45,435 bases of DNA from positions 1 through 45,435 of the forward strand of contig CALAVE010000076.1 in assembly GCA_937892215.1 (NCBI GenBank). The letters run 5' to 3'. The DNA comes from an uncultured Porphyromonadaceae bacterium. GTDB taxonomy: Bacteria > Bacteroidota > Bacteroidia > Bacteroidales > Muribaculaceae. Positions 1-7,083 of this stretch are shown here, in pieces. Position numbers and translations under genes: made by a program. The notes under the pieces are model-generated. The model was not told where the DNA came from. It worked only from the letters and a program-made list of their open reading frames with translations, and ran no database searches. Position 1 is the stretch's first letter; each line of letters begins with the position of its first letter.

Positions 1-15
1 TATTATCTTTTCCAT
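1..15 (-). CDS. Start of a further phage gene, cut by the window edge
   Basis: An ATG on the minus strand at 15-13 follows the stop of the preceding 75-residue gene by 12 bases and opens a frame (MEKII) that runs off the left end. Position and spacing match the neighbouring phage genes. Nothing can be said of its function. Confidence 0.35.
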
Positions 16-27
16 TTTAAGTTAGTT

Positions 28-255
28 TTAGTCGTTAATTTTTTCCAAGTCTATTAATTGGGTTAGACTTTTCCTTTGCCTGCTCTCGCTGCGCTGTTGG
101 GCGTCAACCGGTATCTCAGCGAGCCGACGTGCAAGCATATCGGTATAAGCAATAGCGTTGTCCACAAGTTGCTTCTTGGTCTCAAAACGTGTTCTGCTCG
201 CCATCAGCGCGCACATTGCTTGTGCTGCAATATTCTGTCTCTCCTCTGCTGTCAT
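28..255 (-). CDS. Small phage protein of unknown function, 75 residues
   Basis: I do not recognise the family. The protein is charged and predicted to be helical, with many Arg, Glu and Gln residues, an Ala-rich N-terminal third and no membrane segment. Its ATG overlaps the TGA of the RuvC-like resolvase gene by four bases (ATGA at 252-255), so the two are probably translationally coupled. That overlap and its place in the leftward early block are the main reasons for calling it real. Confidence 0.6.
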   Translation of the reverse strand: MTAEERQNIAAQAMCALMASRTRFETKKQLVDNAIAYTDMLARRLAEIPVDAQQRSESRQRKSLTQLIDLEKIND

Positions 256-776
256 TGTCTTGTATTTTTAGAATCGTTAATATTAAGTGGAAGCCCGGCC
301 CATACCCAGGCGATGAGGCCAGCGTCTCGCATTTCTTGGTTCGTGCGCCCCTTGAAGCCCGTAACGGCATTGAACTCTTGTGCCGAAATCTTGCGCTCTC
401 GACCTTTCCACACCTTGGTTAGGGGTTTTACCAATTCGTACTCAATACCGAAAAATCGGCACATTTCTTCTATTTTTCGGCCTGTTTCTTGGTTGCGTCC
501 AGCGTGATTACCTTTAGCTGCAATCACCGCCTTGCTGTCCCGAGGGTTCAAGTGCCAATTACCGTGGTTGAGCCAACCGGCCTCAATAAGCACTCTATAT
601 GTCTTATCGCTCTGGGCGAGTAAGTTTTTCAAGTTCCGGAGTGTTTCTATTAGCAACGGGAATTCCAGCACAGATAACTGTAACGCTCTGTCAGGTTGCG
701 ACAAGTCAATGTACGCCACTCCGTTTCGGTCAACATCTGGGTCGATTGCTATCACTACTTGTATTTTCTTGTTCAT
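252..776 (-). CDS. RuvC-type Holliday junction resolvase of phage type
   Basis: The 174-residue protein has the layout of a RuvC/RNase H-fold nuclease. The first strand carries an acidic residue (IAIDPD, D12), a later strand carries LIEAGW, a GRNQETGRKIEEMCRF helix follows, and the C-terminal helix carries DAGLIAW, whose Asp is a good candidate for the last metal ligand. The family cuts four-way junctions using two metal ions. In phages such enzymes clear branched DNA before packaging or during recombination, which fits the annealing protein and exonuclease encoded upstream. Its ATG overlaps the stop of a tiny upstream gene and its stop overlaps the next start, so it is part of a coupled operon. 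Confidence 0.75.
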   Translation of the reverse strand: MNKKIQVVIAIDPDVDRNGVAYIDLSQPDRALQLSVLEFPLLIETLRNLKNLLAQSDKTYRVLIEAGWLNHGNWHLNPRDSKAVIAAKGNHAGRNQETGRKIEEMCRFFGIEYELVKPLTKVWKGRERKISAQEFNAVTGFKGRTNQEMRDAGLIAWVWAGLPLNINDSKNTRQ

Positions 777-967
777 ATAGCTACTAATTTTTTAATTGCA
801 CTCATATTATTGCGCACCAGCGTCAGAATGTGGTCATGTTCCGGAGTGTTTATATTGTTCACGCCTCGGCTCTGTAACACCTTGTAATGCAATAAGTCAA
901 CCTCAATGGTTTCTATGCGCTTTCCTTCAATGGTGCGAGACGGAGTTTCAATCCTTAATTGAGTAAG
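773..967 (-). CDS. Tiny phage gene without an ATG start, upstream of the resolvase
   Basis: On the minus strand a frame is open from just after a TAA (968-970) to a TGA at 773-775, which overlaps the resolvase ATG as ATGA. It encodes about 59-64 residues, including KRIETIEVDLLHYKVLQSRG and a C-terminal part with HDHILTLVRNN. There is no ATG, GTG or TTG near the 5' end. An ATT at 950-952 directly after AAGG is the best candidate start, giving 59 residues. The stop/start coupling and protein-like composition argue for a real gene. Alternatives are an ancestral gene that has lost its start codon, or a sequencing error in it. Function unknown. Confidence 0.45.
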   Translation of the reverse strand, partial: LTQLRIETPSRTIEGKRIETIEVDLLHYKVLQSRGVNNINTPEHDHILTLVRNNMSAIKKLVAI

Positions 968-1003
968 TTATTACCTCGGACTTTTAAACTCGCTTAAAAC
1001 ATG

Positions 1004-1723
1004 TTAAAATCGCTTTAAGTATCTTTTACGCCGGTCGTCACCGCGTATCTCGAAGTAGTTACACATTGAGGCTAACCGGCTGACAGCACGACTACCATAT
1101 ATTTCCTCCAGTGCTGGGTGGTTGATAGGATAGTTGCTACTTATCATCGTAATGCAGTCGGTGCGGTCACCTCGGCTCTCTATAATGGACCGAAGTACGG
1201 GCACGCGATTGCCCATGTATAGGCTCTCACGCGGCTCGCTTCCCAAGTCCTGAATACCGAGCACTGTCGCTTGCTTGAAGCGTTCAACCGTGCCGCTGGC
1301 TGTGAACTCGTCGCATATAAGGTCGGTTCGGTAGTTCTGCCACCTTAGAGGGCGTTTTTCCTCGCCAATCAACAGCACGGGCTTGTCAATCAAACAGAGA
1401 GCCGCCATTATCTCTAATAGCCACGATTTCCCTGTACCTGTACCCCCTGCCACATATATCCCATCGCTCAGCCGGCCAGGCACCGAGAGTCTTGTATCGG
1501 GGTCAAGAGCTTCCATTGTCGGGTCGCCCATGAGCCACTTAATGAAATTATCGTAGGCAAATATATTGGTCGAATCAATGGCAAAGTTTGCCTCACGTGC
1601 CCGACCGATAGCCAGCACAATCTCTCGCGCTTTATCGATGTTGTAGTTGAACTTTTGCCGATGTATTTTAGGGAACAGAGTCCCCACCTTGATGTCTTCT
1701 AAGATATTACTTATTGTTTCCAT
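1004..1723 (-). CDS. DnaC-type P-loop ATPase, probable helicase loader
   Basis: The protein has 239 residues. A Walker A motif GGTGTGKS lies at about 93-100 (K99), followed by a Walker B-like strand ending VLGIQDLG. A sensor strand TMISSNYP comes next, and a late segment YGSRAVSRLASMCNYFEI contains the conserved arginines expected of an arginine finger. These are the features of the DnaC/IstB branch of AAA+ proteins. In phages they load the replicative helicase at the origin. Its start overlaps the 3' end of the initiator-like gene by 13 bases, matching the usual initiator-loader gene pair. An IstB-like role is excluded by the absence of a transposase. Confidence 0.8.
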   Translation of the reverse strand: METISNILEDIKVGTLFPKIHRQKFNYNIDKAREIVLAIGRAREANFAIDSTNIFAYDNFIKWLMGDPTMEALDPDTRLSVPGRLSDGIYVAGGTGTGKSWLLEIMAALCLIDKPVLLIGEEKRPLRWQNYRTDLICDEFTASGTVERFKQATVLGIQDLGSEPRESLYMGNRVPVLRSIIESRGDRTDCITMISSNYPINHPALEEIYGSRAVSRLASMCNYFEIRGDDRRKRYLKRF

Positions 1724-2424
1724 AAATCATTGATGTTTGCATTACGGCCAGCGCGCGCCGACTTCGGTGCTGCAGCCGCATTCTGTTTACGTTTCATGAG
1801 CCAGTTGTTGAAGTGATTCCGAGCGTCGCTGAGGTCTCGATGAACCGAGCCTCGACACTCGCAATCGGTTCGAAAAGTATCAAGCAATTCTTGAACAGAT
1901 AGGACGTCAGTGCCATAGTTCTTAGCCATAATCTCTATCCATGCTTGCTCGCTTTTTAGCTGGTTTATATATTCTCCCTCGCGCGTGCGCGCGTTAATAA
2001 TATTATTAATAATTCTTTCATTCTTATTAGTTACCGTACATATAACTGTACTTCCGTTCGTTGATTGTTCGTTAGTTTGTTCGTTAGTTTGTTCGTTGAT
2101 TTCTGAAATTCGTTGTTGGTAACGTTCATAGTTACAGATAGTTATAATGGTGTTTTTGTTCGTTGATTTGGTCGTTATTTCGTTCGTTGATTTTAGTCGT
2201 TCAATGCAAGTGCGCAAAGTCTGATAGGATATTTTGGTTTCCTCACGCATTTCTTTGAAAGTCGTGACCAACTCTCCACGGGCTATCGTCCGGCCTTGAC
2301 TACTCCTCTCCGTGGTGTTGGCCTTGAGGAGCAACCATACAAACAGGTGTACCATTTCTGATTTATGGAACCATTCCCAATCAAGGAATTCTCGATACAA
2401 CTTAACCCAAGTATCTCTCTTCAT
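1711..2424 (-). CDS. Phage replication initiator-like protein with winged-helix N-terminus
   Basis: The 237-residue protein starts WVKLYREFLDWEWF. This opening, with the following ARGELVTTFKEMREETKISYQTLRTCIERL helix-turn-helix, is typical of DnaD-like or replication-initiator N-terminal domains in phages of Bacteroidota and Firmicutes. A low-complexity Thr/Asn/Glu/Gln linker at about 80-130 contains NEQTNEQTNEQ and is encoded by 12-base direct repeats. A C-terminal helical part (ELLDTFRTDCECRGSVHRDLSDARNHFNNWL) resembles the helicase-loader-binding segment of such proteins. It is followed with a 13-base overlap by the DnaC-type ATPase. The DNA of the linker may itself serve as a replication origin. 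Confidence 0.65.
   Translation of the reverse strand: MKRDTWVKLYREFLDWEWFHKSEMVHLFVWLLLKANTTERSSQGRTIARGELVTTFKEMREETKISYQTLRTCIERLKSTNEITTKSTNKNTIITICNYERYQQRISEINEQTNEQTNEQSTNGSTVICTVTNKNERIINNIINARTREGEYINQLKSEQAWIEIMAKNYGTDVLSVQELLDTFRTDCECRGSVHRDLSDARNHFNNWLMKRKQNAAAAPKSARAGRNANINDLWKQ
1994..2197. other. Candidate phage replication origin: iteron-like repeats plus AT-rich palindrome
   Basis: Inside the initiator-like gene, copies of GTTCGTTRRTTT start at 2056, 2067, 2079 and 2091, two of them identical over 12 bases. A second cluster with related units starts at 2158, 2170 and 2182. Next to them lies a perfect 16-base AT palindrome, TTAATAATATTATTAA (1994-2009), beside a GC-rich alternating purine/pyrimidine tract at 1981-1993. 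Iterons followed by an AT-rich unwinding region inside the initiator gene is the lambda-type arrangement. The repeats might instead only reflect slippage in a linker-coding region. Confidence 0.4.
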
Positions 2425-2427
2425 GTC

Positions 2428-3588
2428 TTATTGCCTATTGAAATATACGTTGGTTAATTGTCTTGTCCCTGAGTAAATGGCCCACAAGCCAGGCTTCCGT
2501 TGTGTAAGGGTGAGGTCTTCAACTCGCCCGAAACGAGCGAAATTGCCGCATAGGTCAATCACCCATCCGCGCTTATCCTTGAAAGGGCGAATAGCTCGCC
2601 CCACCATTTGATAGTAAAGGGCGAGCGACATGGTCGGACGGGCAAGCACCACGGTGGTAAGTTCCGGGAAGTCGAAGCCGGTTGAGAGCACCCCCACGTT
2701 GGCTACCACCTTGAGCTCCTTTGCCTTGAATCGGTGCAATATTTGCTCGCGTTCACGCTTCGGAGTCTTGCCGCTCACCACCGCCGCGATACCGCCAAGT
2801 GCAGTGGCGAGGTGCTCTGCTTCCTCCACAAAGCGAGTAAATACAAGTACCGACTTGCGCCCAGCGGCAAGCAACCGTTGCACGATGTTCTCCAACGTAT
2901 CGTTGAATCGTATCTCGCGGTATAGTTGCCGCACACTCGCATCGGTGTAGTCCGCGCCGGTAGAATTAATCTTAAGCCTGTTGGGGTTGACCACGTTGAG
3001 GCGGTAGTACTCCATGGGCGCAAGGTAGCCTCGGTTCTGCAGCGTCTTGACCTGCACGTGGTAGAGCAAGTCGCTGAACACCCTCGGGCGTGTTCGCGTA
3101 ATGAAGCGGAGCATCGAGCCATAGCATCGGGACGAATACAGGCGGTATGGTGTGGCGGTCAGCCCAAGCACCTTACTGCGGATAACGCTGATGAAGTCCT
3201 TGTACATTCCATCTTCGGCATTGACGTAGTGGCACTCGTCTATAATGACATACCGGAAGCCTCGGAAGTAGTCCTTGCGCCTTGTCACGCTGCCAATCGT
3301 GGCGAACGTTATGCGCCTGACTTCTTTCCGGTTAAGACTTGCCGAGAATATGCCGGCGTCAATACTCTGGTCGTAACTCAGTAACTTAGAATAGTTCTGC
3401 TCCAGTATCTCCTTACTCGGCTGGAAAATCAGCAATGGTGCGTCAAGCCTCATCGCAATATTGGCTATGACAAGACTCTTGCCGGCTCCAGTCGGGAGTA
3501 CGATAATACCGTTGCGAGTTGAGTTGCCGACGAAGAACTTGACCGCCGCATCAACCGCTTGTCTCTGATAATCTCTCAATACAAACAT
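2428..3588 (-). CDS. Superfamily 2 DEAD/DEAH-type DNA helicase
   Basis: The protein has 386 residues and carries the standard SF2 motifs in order. These are a Q-motif-like LRDYQRQAVDA, Walker A LPTGAGKS at 31-38, the DECH box in VIIDECHYV at about 113-116, a TATP-type motif (GLTATPYR), and motif VI QMVGRAIRP at 327-335. This two-RecA-domain architecture without extra domains is common in phage early regions and resembles a stripped-down RecG/UvsW-type helicase. It would use ATP to remodel replication or recombination intermediates. It sits between the SSB/recombination genes and the replication initiator. Confidence 0.88.
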   Translation of the reverse strand: MFVLRDYQRQAVDAAVKFFVGNSTRNGIIVLPTGAGKSLVIANIAMRLDAPLLIFQPSKEILEQNYSKLLSYDQSIDAGIFSASLNRKEVRRITFATIGSVTRRKDYFRGFRYVIIDECHYVNAEDGMYKDFISVIRSKVLGLTATPYRLYSSRCYGSMLRFITRTRPRVFSDLLYHVQVKTLQNRGYLAPMEYYRLNVVNPNRLKINSTGADYTDASVRQLYREIRFNDTLENIVQRLLAAGRKSVLVFTRFVEEAEHLATALGGIAAVVSGKTPKREREQILHRFKAKELKVVANVGVLSTGFDFPELTTVVLARPTMSLALYYQMVGRAIRPFKDKRGWVIDLCGNFARFGRVEDLTLTQRKPGLWAIYSGTRQLTNVYFNRQ

Positions 3589-3589
3589 A

Positions 3590-3754
3590 TCACTTGTCTG
3601 TTACGTGTTTCGCCTTGAGCAGTCGCTGTACCAGCAAACCAGCACGGCGACGGCGGTTTACCGCCCTGACATCACGGCGGTCGTGTGCGGACTCCTTAAG
3701 GGCGGTCAGCAATGAAATCGCTTCTCGCCATGCATGGTCGCTAATCTGGTACAT
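3590..3754 (-). CDS. Small basic phage protein, 54 residues
   Basis: A frame on the minus strand opens with ATG at 3754-3752 and ends at a TGA at 3592-3590, filling the gap between the SSB-like gene and the helicase exactly. The product starts MYQISDHAWREAISLL and has a strongly basic centre (VRAVNRRRRAGLLVQRLL). It is probably helical and may bind nucleic acid. I do not recognise a family. The plus-strand frame over the same DNA is a shadow. Confidence 0.6.
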   Translation of the reverse strand: MYQISDHAWREAISLLTALKESAHDRRDVRAVNRRRRAGLLVQRLLKAKHVTDK

Positions 3755-3762
3755 AACGGTGC

Positions 3763-4065
3763 TTAGAATGGCAAATCATCGTCACTACTCTGCGGTACAG
3801 GAGGAACAGGTGATTGCGGTTGTTGTTGTGATTGACTATTGCTACCATACTGGCTTGCCTTGAGCTCGCCGATGTAAAGGTTGACCCCCTCCGGGGCTTC
3901 TCCTTTCTTGGCGTACGCCTTAATGTAGTGCGTGTACCCATAGTTGCTGGGGGTGCGCCTCTCGTTGATTACTACGGTCAAGTATTTTTTGCCGTTCTTC
4001 TCGTTGGTGTGAATCAATTCACGCGGTATGTCGCTTAGGCATATAGAGCCAAAAAGATTGTCCAT
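3763..4065 (-). CDS. Single-stranded DNA-binding protein, short phage type
   Basis: The protein has 100 residues. A compact beta-rich N-terminal part (SICLSDIPRELI, KKYLTVVINER, YTHYIKAYAKKGE) fits a small OB-fold. It is followed by a Gln/Pro/Ser-rich linker and a C-terminal acidic tip ending DDDLPF. That tip is the hallmark of SSB proteins, which use it to recruit repair and replication partners. The core is shorter than cellular SSB (about 110 residues) and diverged, so the call rests mainly on the tip and the neighbours: annealing protein, exonuclease and helicase. Confidence 0.72.
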   Translation of the reverse strand: MDNLFGSICLSDIPRELIHTNEKNGKKYLTVVINERRTPSNYGYTHYIKAYAKKGEAPEGVNLYIGELKASQYGSNSQSQQQPQSPVPPVPQSSDDDLPF

Positions 4066-4072
4066 AATATTA

Positions 4073-4405
4073 TTATAATTTAATCTGCATTACTTGAGTA
4101 CATTGTATATCACCTTTGATGTTGAGGGCTCTTAGGAAGTCCCATATTTCCCTCGGCTGGAGGCTGAGCAGGGTCCGTCCGCGAAATGCGCTCAGGTCGT
4201 TACCATTGGCCATGCCAAGCAGTAGCGGATTCACCGGCTCATCTTGCTTCTTCTCACGGGGCCTTTTCCTCCAGAGCCCAGCATTATTGGCCCATTTGCC
4301 TATAGTAGCACGATTAACACCCAGTTGTTGGGCAATGTCGCTAACGGGAGCCCCCTCTCTATAGAGCTGAACGGCTCTGGCCTTGATGTCGTATGAATAT
4401 ACCAT
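4073..4405 (-). CDS. Helix-turn-helix DNA-binding protein of transposase/terminase-small-subunit type
   Basis: The start chosen is the ATG at 4405, giving 110 residues and placing it four bases after the exonuclease stop; a longer frame upstream only overlaps that gene. The N-terminal 50 residues (YDIKARAVQLYREGAPVSDIAQQLGVNRATIGKWANNAGLW) form a clear homeodomain-like HTH of the kind found in transposase N-termini and HTH_23/38 proteins. The C-terminal half (LSAFRGRTLLSLQPREIWDFLRALNI) is unfamiliar. It probably regulates or marks phage DNA. A function in packaging is possible but not supported by neighbours. Confidence 0.65.
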   Translation of the reverse strand: MVYSYDIKARAVQLYREGAPVSDIAQQLGVNRATIGKWANNAGLWRKRPREKKQDEPVNPLLLGMANGNDLSAFRGRTLLSLQPREIWDFLRALNIKGDIQCTQVMQIKL

Positions 4406-4409
4406 ATAT

Positions 4410-5369
4410 CTATTTGAGGAGGAATCGGCGCACGCCTGGTTGTGAATACTGATAAGATTTATACAGCTCCGGGTTCTCGGCGGCGAATTGCCGCTCGTTG
4501 AACTTCTGCGAGTCCTTTGCCGCTTTCCATGTGGCGAGGATGACAGGATTAGCCTTGGGTGAGTTAGGTGCAATCAGTGCTTCGGCATCGTCCATGGCTA
4601 TTTTTATCAGGTTCTCGAGCTCTTTCTTGCGCGTGTCTAGTGCGTTCAGTTCTTCCTTGAGTTCCTTGAGTTCGGAGCATGCTTCGACAAGTTCTGCCGT
4701 TGCTTCTATGCTCTTGCCGAGCGTGTGGCGCGGTGAGCGAATAAGCACATCTTCCACGTTGATTATATCCGGTTCTTTCATGCCCACGATATTGTCAACC
4801 CAGAATCGTTCAACCTCTTCGCACATATAGTCGTAAAACTCCCGGTCAAGTCCATATTCTACGAAGTCAAATGTGCGTCCCATGGTGAGCCATGCCAGTG
4901 CTCCTTGCTCGTATTCCGCTACGCCGAGCTGATATTGCAGTTGGCAGAACCAATGCTGCGGTACATTGTCGCGGTCTATCTCTTTCTGAGTTGTCTTGCA
5001 CTCGAGAATGCCTTTGTTGTGCTCGTTGTGCGGGCGGTCAGGAAGCCAGAATGTGCGGTCGGGACTTACGCGGAGGAATGGTTTGTCGTCGTTGACGATT
5101 AGCCAGTCGCCGGCACTGCGCTTGATGAGCTCCTTGCCGGACTCGTCGCGGTAGAACAGGCTGACTGCATCCTCAAGATAGTGTCCGGCTTTCATAGCGA
5201 AGTTCTCTTGCTTCGGTGGGTCAATACCCACTTTGCGACGCCAAAGTTGGTATGGGGTGTCGTAAGGGTTCAAGCCGAGGATTGTGCCTACATCGCTTGA
5301 ACCGATGCCGGCACCTCGCAATTTAAGCCACTCCTGACGGTCTTTTGGTCGTATGATTGTGCAACTCAT
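4410..5369 (-). CDS. YqaJ-type viral recombinase, lambda-exonuclease-like
   Basis: The protein has 319 residues. It starts with the YqaJ signature RGAGIGSSDVGTILGLNPYDTPYQLWRRK, followed by AGHYLEDAV and then the metal-binding nuclease core, PDRTF and ILECKTTQKE (the E-x-K motif). The family degrades one strand of duplex DNA processively from ends, leaving a 3' overhang for an annealing protein. Its ATG overlaps the stop of the upstream gene by ATGA, and that gene is a probable single-strand annealing protein, so the two form a Red-like pair. A Lys/Glu-rich coiled-coil stretch (ELKELKEELNALDTRKKELENLI) lies at about 220-250. Confidence 0.88.
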   Translation of the reverse strand: MSCTIIRPKDRQEWLKLRGAGIGSSDVGTILGLNPYDTPYQLWRRKVGIDPPKQENFAMKAGHYLEDAVSLFYRDESGKELIKRSAGDWLIVNDDKPFLRVSPDRTFWLPDRPHNEHNKGILECKTTQKEIDRDNVPQHWFCQLQYQLGVAEYEQGALAWLTMGRTFDFVEYGLDREFYDYMCEEVERFWVDNIVGMKEPDIINVEDVLIRSPRHTLGKSIEATAELVEACSELKELKEELNALDTRKKELENLIKIAMDDAEALIAPNSPKANPVILATWKAAKDSQKFNERQFAAENPELYKSYQYSQPGVRRFLLK

Positions 5370-6292
5370 TGCTCACCTCCTTTCTCGCTCTGCTCGCCTG
5401 TCTCAGGGAACAATTCTCCAGTCTCGGTGTCAACTGCGACATCGGTTGTCGGCGTGGCTGCCGGCTTCGGTGAATCTTTCTGCTCCTGCCGTTTCTGTGC
5501 CTTAGCCGCCTTAGCCTTGATTTCCTCCGCTTTTTTGCGCGCCGCTTCGGCCATGCGGCGTTCCTCCACCGGCTTGATGAAGCATTCTTGAATGGTTGTT
5601 GAGCCCTCCTCAATGGCGGTGCGCAATCCGCGCAACTCGAATATCTTCTCGTTGTCGATGTCGTCGCGCTTCTTGACTTGTAGGTATTCAAGGAGCATAT
5701 CTTCTGACACACCCAACTTGCCGAAATACAGGACGAGGTTCTGTCGGCTCGTCTCTACGTCAAGTCCATTGCCGAACGCAACTTGCTTCACCTCGTTCAC
5801 AATCTTCTTAGTGATGGCCTTGGGTATCACGGCCAACACCGCATTGCGAAATGCTATGGCCTGGGCAGCATTGCTCGTCACCACCTGCATATCCACGGAG
5901 TAAGTTTTGCCATTCTTGTCAACGATAGGTCGGTCTGATGTCTTGCACACGGCCACGTTGGATTCGAGGTCAAAGCATGTAGCCTGTGCTGTAATCTTCT
6001 TTCCGTCGTTGGCGATTGTCTCAGCCTTGACGCGAAGATTACCCCACGAATGCGCTATTATCTCGGCCATACGGACACTTAGCCCTTCAATGACGCTGTT
6101 GCCGCGACGTAACACGTAGAAACAGTCTTGCGCTGTCTCCTTGTCCATTTTGGCCAGCGTGGCAATCTTGTTCATAACTTGATTGATGTCGCGAGGGTAA
6201 GCCTTGGCGGTGGCTACCTGCACGTCAATCTCACTACGGGTAATCGCTTGGATTACATCCGTCTGTTGCACTTGGATAATTTCTTGTTCCAT
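5366..6292 (-). CDS. Probable single-strand annealing recombination protein
   Basis: The ATG at 6292 (MEQEIIQVQQ) is preferred over one 45 bases upstream, because the extra residues are encoded by an AT-rich, leader-like stretch. The 308-residue protein has a conserved-looking core at about 30-180 (AYPRDINQVMNKIATLA, AQDCFYVLRRG, IEGLSVRMAEIIAHSWGNL, QAIAFRNAVLAVIP). This resembles phage proteins usually encoded beside YqaJ exonucleases. The C-terminus is a charged Lys/Glu/Ala linker. By synteny and order it should anneal complementary strands, as RecT or Beta do, but I cannot name the exact superfamily. It is translationally coupled to the exonuclease. Confidence 0.62.
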   Translation of the reverse strand: MEQEIIQVQQTDVIQAITRSEIDVQVATAKAYPRDINQVMNKIATLAKMDKETAQDCFYVLRRGNSVIEGLSVRMAEIIAHSWGNLRVKAETIANDGKKITAQATCFDLESNVAVCKTSDRPIVDKNGKTYSVDMQVVTSNAAQAIAFRNAVLAVIPKAITKKIVNEVKQVAFGNGLDVETSRQNLVLYFGKLGVSEDMLLEYLQVKKRDDIDNEKIFELRGLRTAIEEGSTTIQECFIKPVEERRMAEAARKKAEEIKAKAAKAQKRQEQKDSPKPAATPTTDVAVDTETGELFPETGEQSEKGGEQ

Positions 6293-6318
6293 TGTTGTTG
6301 TGATTTTAATTGTTATTA

Positions 6319-6519
6319 CTATAGGCGTGAACGCCAAAATCTTATAATCTCTTTACCTTGATAGACTTTCCGGGCAGTCTCCGGTCTGAACTCCGGCTTG
6401 AGAAGTCCGCGCGTAGTGTAGTTGAGTATGCTATTGCGGTGCATACCCAGCGCGGCAGCTGTGGAAGTGATGGAGTAGTAGCCATCCACTTCAACGTTGG
6501 GGCAAGTAGGCGTAATCAT
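6319..6519 (-). CDS. Small helix-turn-helix protein, excisionase/MerR-like
   Basis: The start at 6519 (MITPTCPN) gives 66 residues and overlaps the stop of the upstream membrane protein gene as ATGA; a longer upstream frame would run through that gene. The core YYSITSTAAALGMHRNSILNY followed by TTRGLLKPEFRPETARKVYQGKEIIRFW has the winged-helix pattern of DUF3853/HTH_17 or excisionase-like proteins. It probably binds DNA as a phage regulator or recombination directionality factor. The absence of a neighbouring integrase makes the excisionase role uncertain. Confidence 0.6.
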   Translation of the reverse strand: MITPTCPNVEVDGYYSITSTAAALGMHRNSILNYTTRGLLKPEFRPETARKVYQGKEIIRFWRSRL

Positions 6520-6710
6520 TGCTCGTCCTCCTTTCCTGTGAGTTCGGTCCAAGACATATACGCAAGTGCGCCGGTTCCGCACCAAAGAGCGAATAACAAG
6601 GCAGCCACCGTCCAGTCATGCATAAGTATAACTTGACTAACACACATGACTCCTGCGAGTGCGAATAGCACTGCGGTCAAGATAAACTGGAATAATTCAT
6701 AGAATTTCAT
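6516..6710 (-). CDS. Small membrane protein with two transmembrane helices
   Basis: The 64-residue product has two hydrophobic segments, LFQFILTAVLFALAGVMCVSQVILM and TVAALLFALWCGTGALAYMSW, joined by a short loop (HDW). A charged C-terminus ends GKEDEQ. No family is recognised. Small two-helix membrane proteins in prophage early regions can act in superinfection exclusion or as phage-host interaction factors, but nothing here shows that. It overlaps the next gene by four bases. Confidence 0.6.
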   Translation of the reverse strand: MKFYELFQFILTAVLFALAGVMCVSQVILMHDWTVAALLFALWCGTGALAYMSWTELTGKEDEQ

Positions 6711-6733
6711 ACGATGAGTAGTTTTATGGGTTA

Positions 6734-6928
6734 TTAACTGATGATATGGTTGCGCTCAAGTACGCGGCGCACGCCCATACTGGTCATGCCGTTCAGAGAC
6801 GCAACCTTGTTGATGATACGCGACTTGCTCGCGTCAGGGTTCTGGTCGCACAAGGCGAGGAATTCATTCACGATTTTGCGGTGAGCATTGTCTCGCTCAA
6901 TCTCGCGAGGTGTTCTCAAATCAATCAT
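6734..6928 (-). CDS. Small phage regulator, first gene of the leftward block
   Basis: The protein has 64 residues: MIDLRTPREIERDNAHRK, then NPDASKSRIINKVASLNGMTSMGVRRVLERNHII. The second part has helix-turn-helix character. Similar short proteins head early operons in Bacteroides phages. It is the first gene left of the operator region and would be the first one released when the CI-like repressor leaves. Function otherwise unknown. Confidence 0.6.
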   Translation of the reverse strand: MIDLRTPREIERDNAHRKIVNEFLALCDQNPDASKSRIINKVASLNGMTSMGVRRVLERNHIIS

Positions 6929-6956
6929 GTCTGTCTTTTTACTTTTTTGTTTAATT

Positions 6957-6988
6957 TTTGTTTACTTTATTTTTTATAGTTATATTTG
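6957..6988 (+). promoter_or_regulatory. Bacteroidota-type promoter for the rightward repressor genes
   Basis: TTTG at 6957-6960, a 20-base spacer and TATATTTG at 6981-6988 match the Bacteroidota consensus (TTTG-N19-21-TAnnTTTG). Transcription would start near 6995, leaving a leader of about 90 bases before the first repressor gene. The -7 element overlaps the left arm of the operator palindrome, so the repressor could control its own synthesis. Confidence 0.55.
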
Positions 6989-7005
6989 TAAACAAATTTA
7001 CAAAT
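6984..7005. promoter_or_regulatory. Operator-like palindrome between divergent phage gene blocks
   Basis: ATTTGTAAA (6984-6992), a four-base spacer CAAA, and TTTACAAAT (6997-7005) form a perfect 9-base inverted repeat. It lies in the 155-base AT-rich gap between the leftward early block and the rightward repressor genes, which is where a CI/Cro-type protein should bind. A minus-strand TAAATTTG (7000-6993) sits inside it. I found no good upstream TTTG for that strand. Confidence 0.6.
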
Positions 7006-7083
7006 ACGTTTGCAAAATTAAACTAAAAGTTTCAATTAAAAAAACTTTTTGTTGAAAATATTTTTACTATAAGTTTTATAAAT

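Noticed and set aside
1004..1723. IstB transposition helper instead of a phage helicase loader
   Set aside because: No IstA-type transposase is nearby and the gene overlaps a replication initiator-like gene.
6319..6585. Longer 88-residue form of the small HTH protein
   Set aside because: Its first 22 residues read through the end of the upstream membrane-protein gene; the ATGA overlap at 6516-6519 supports the shorter form.
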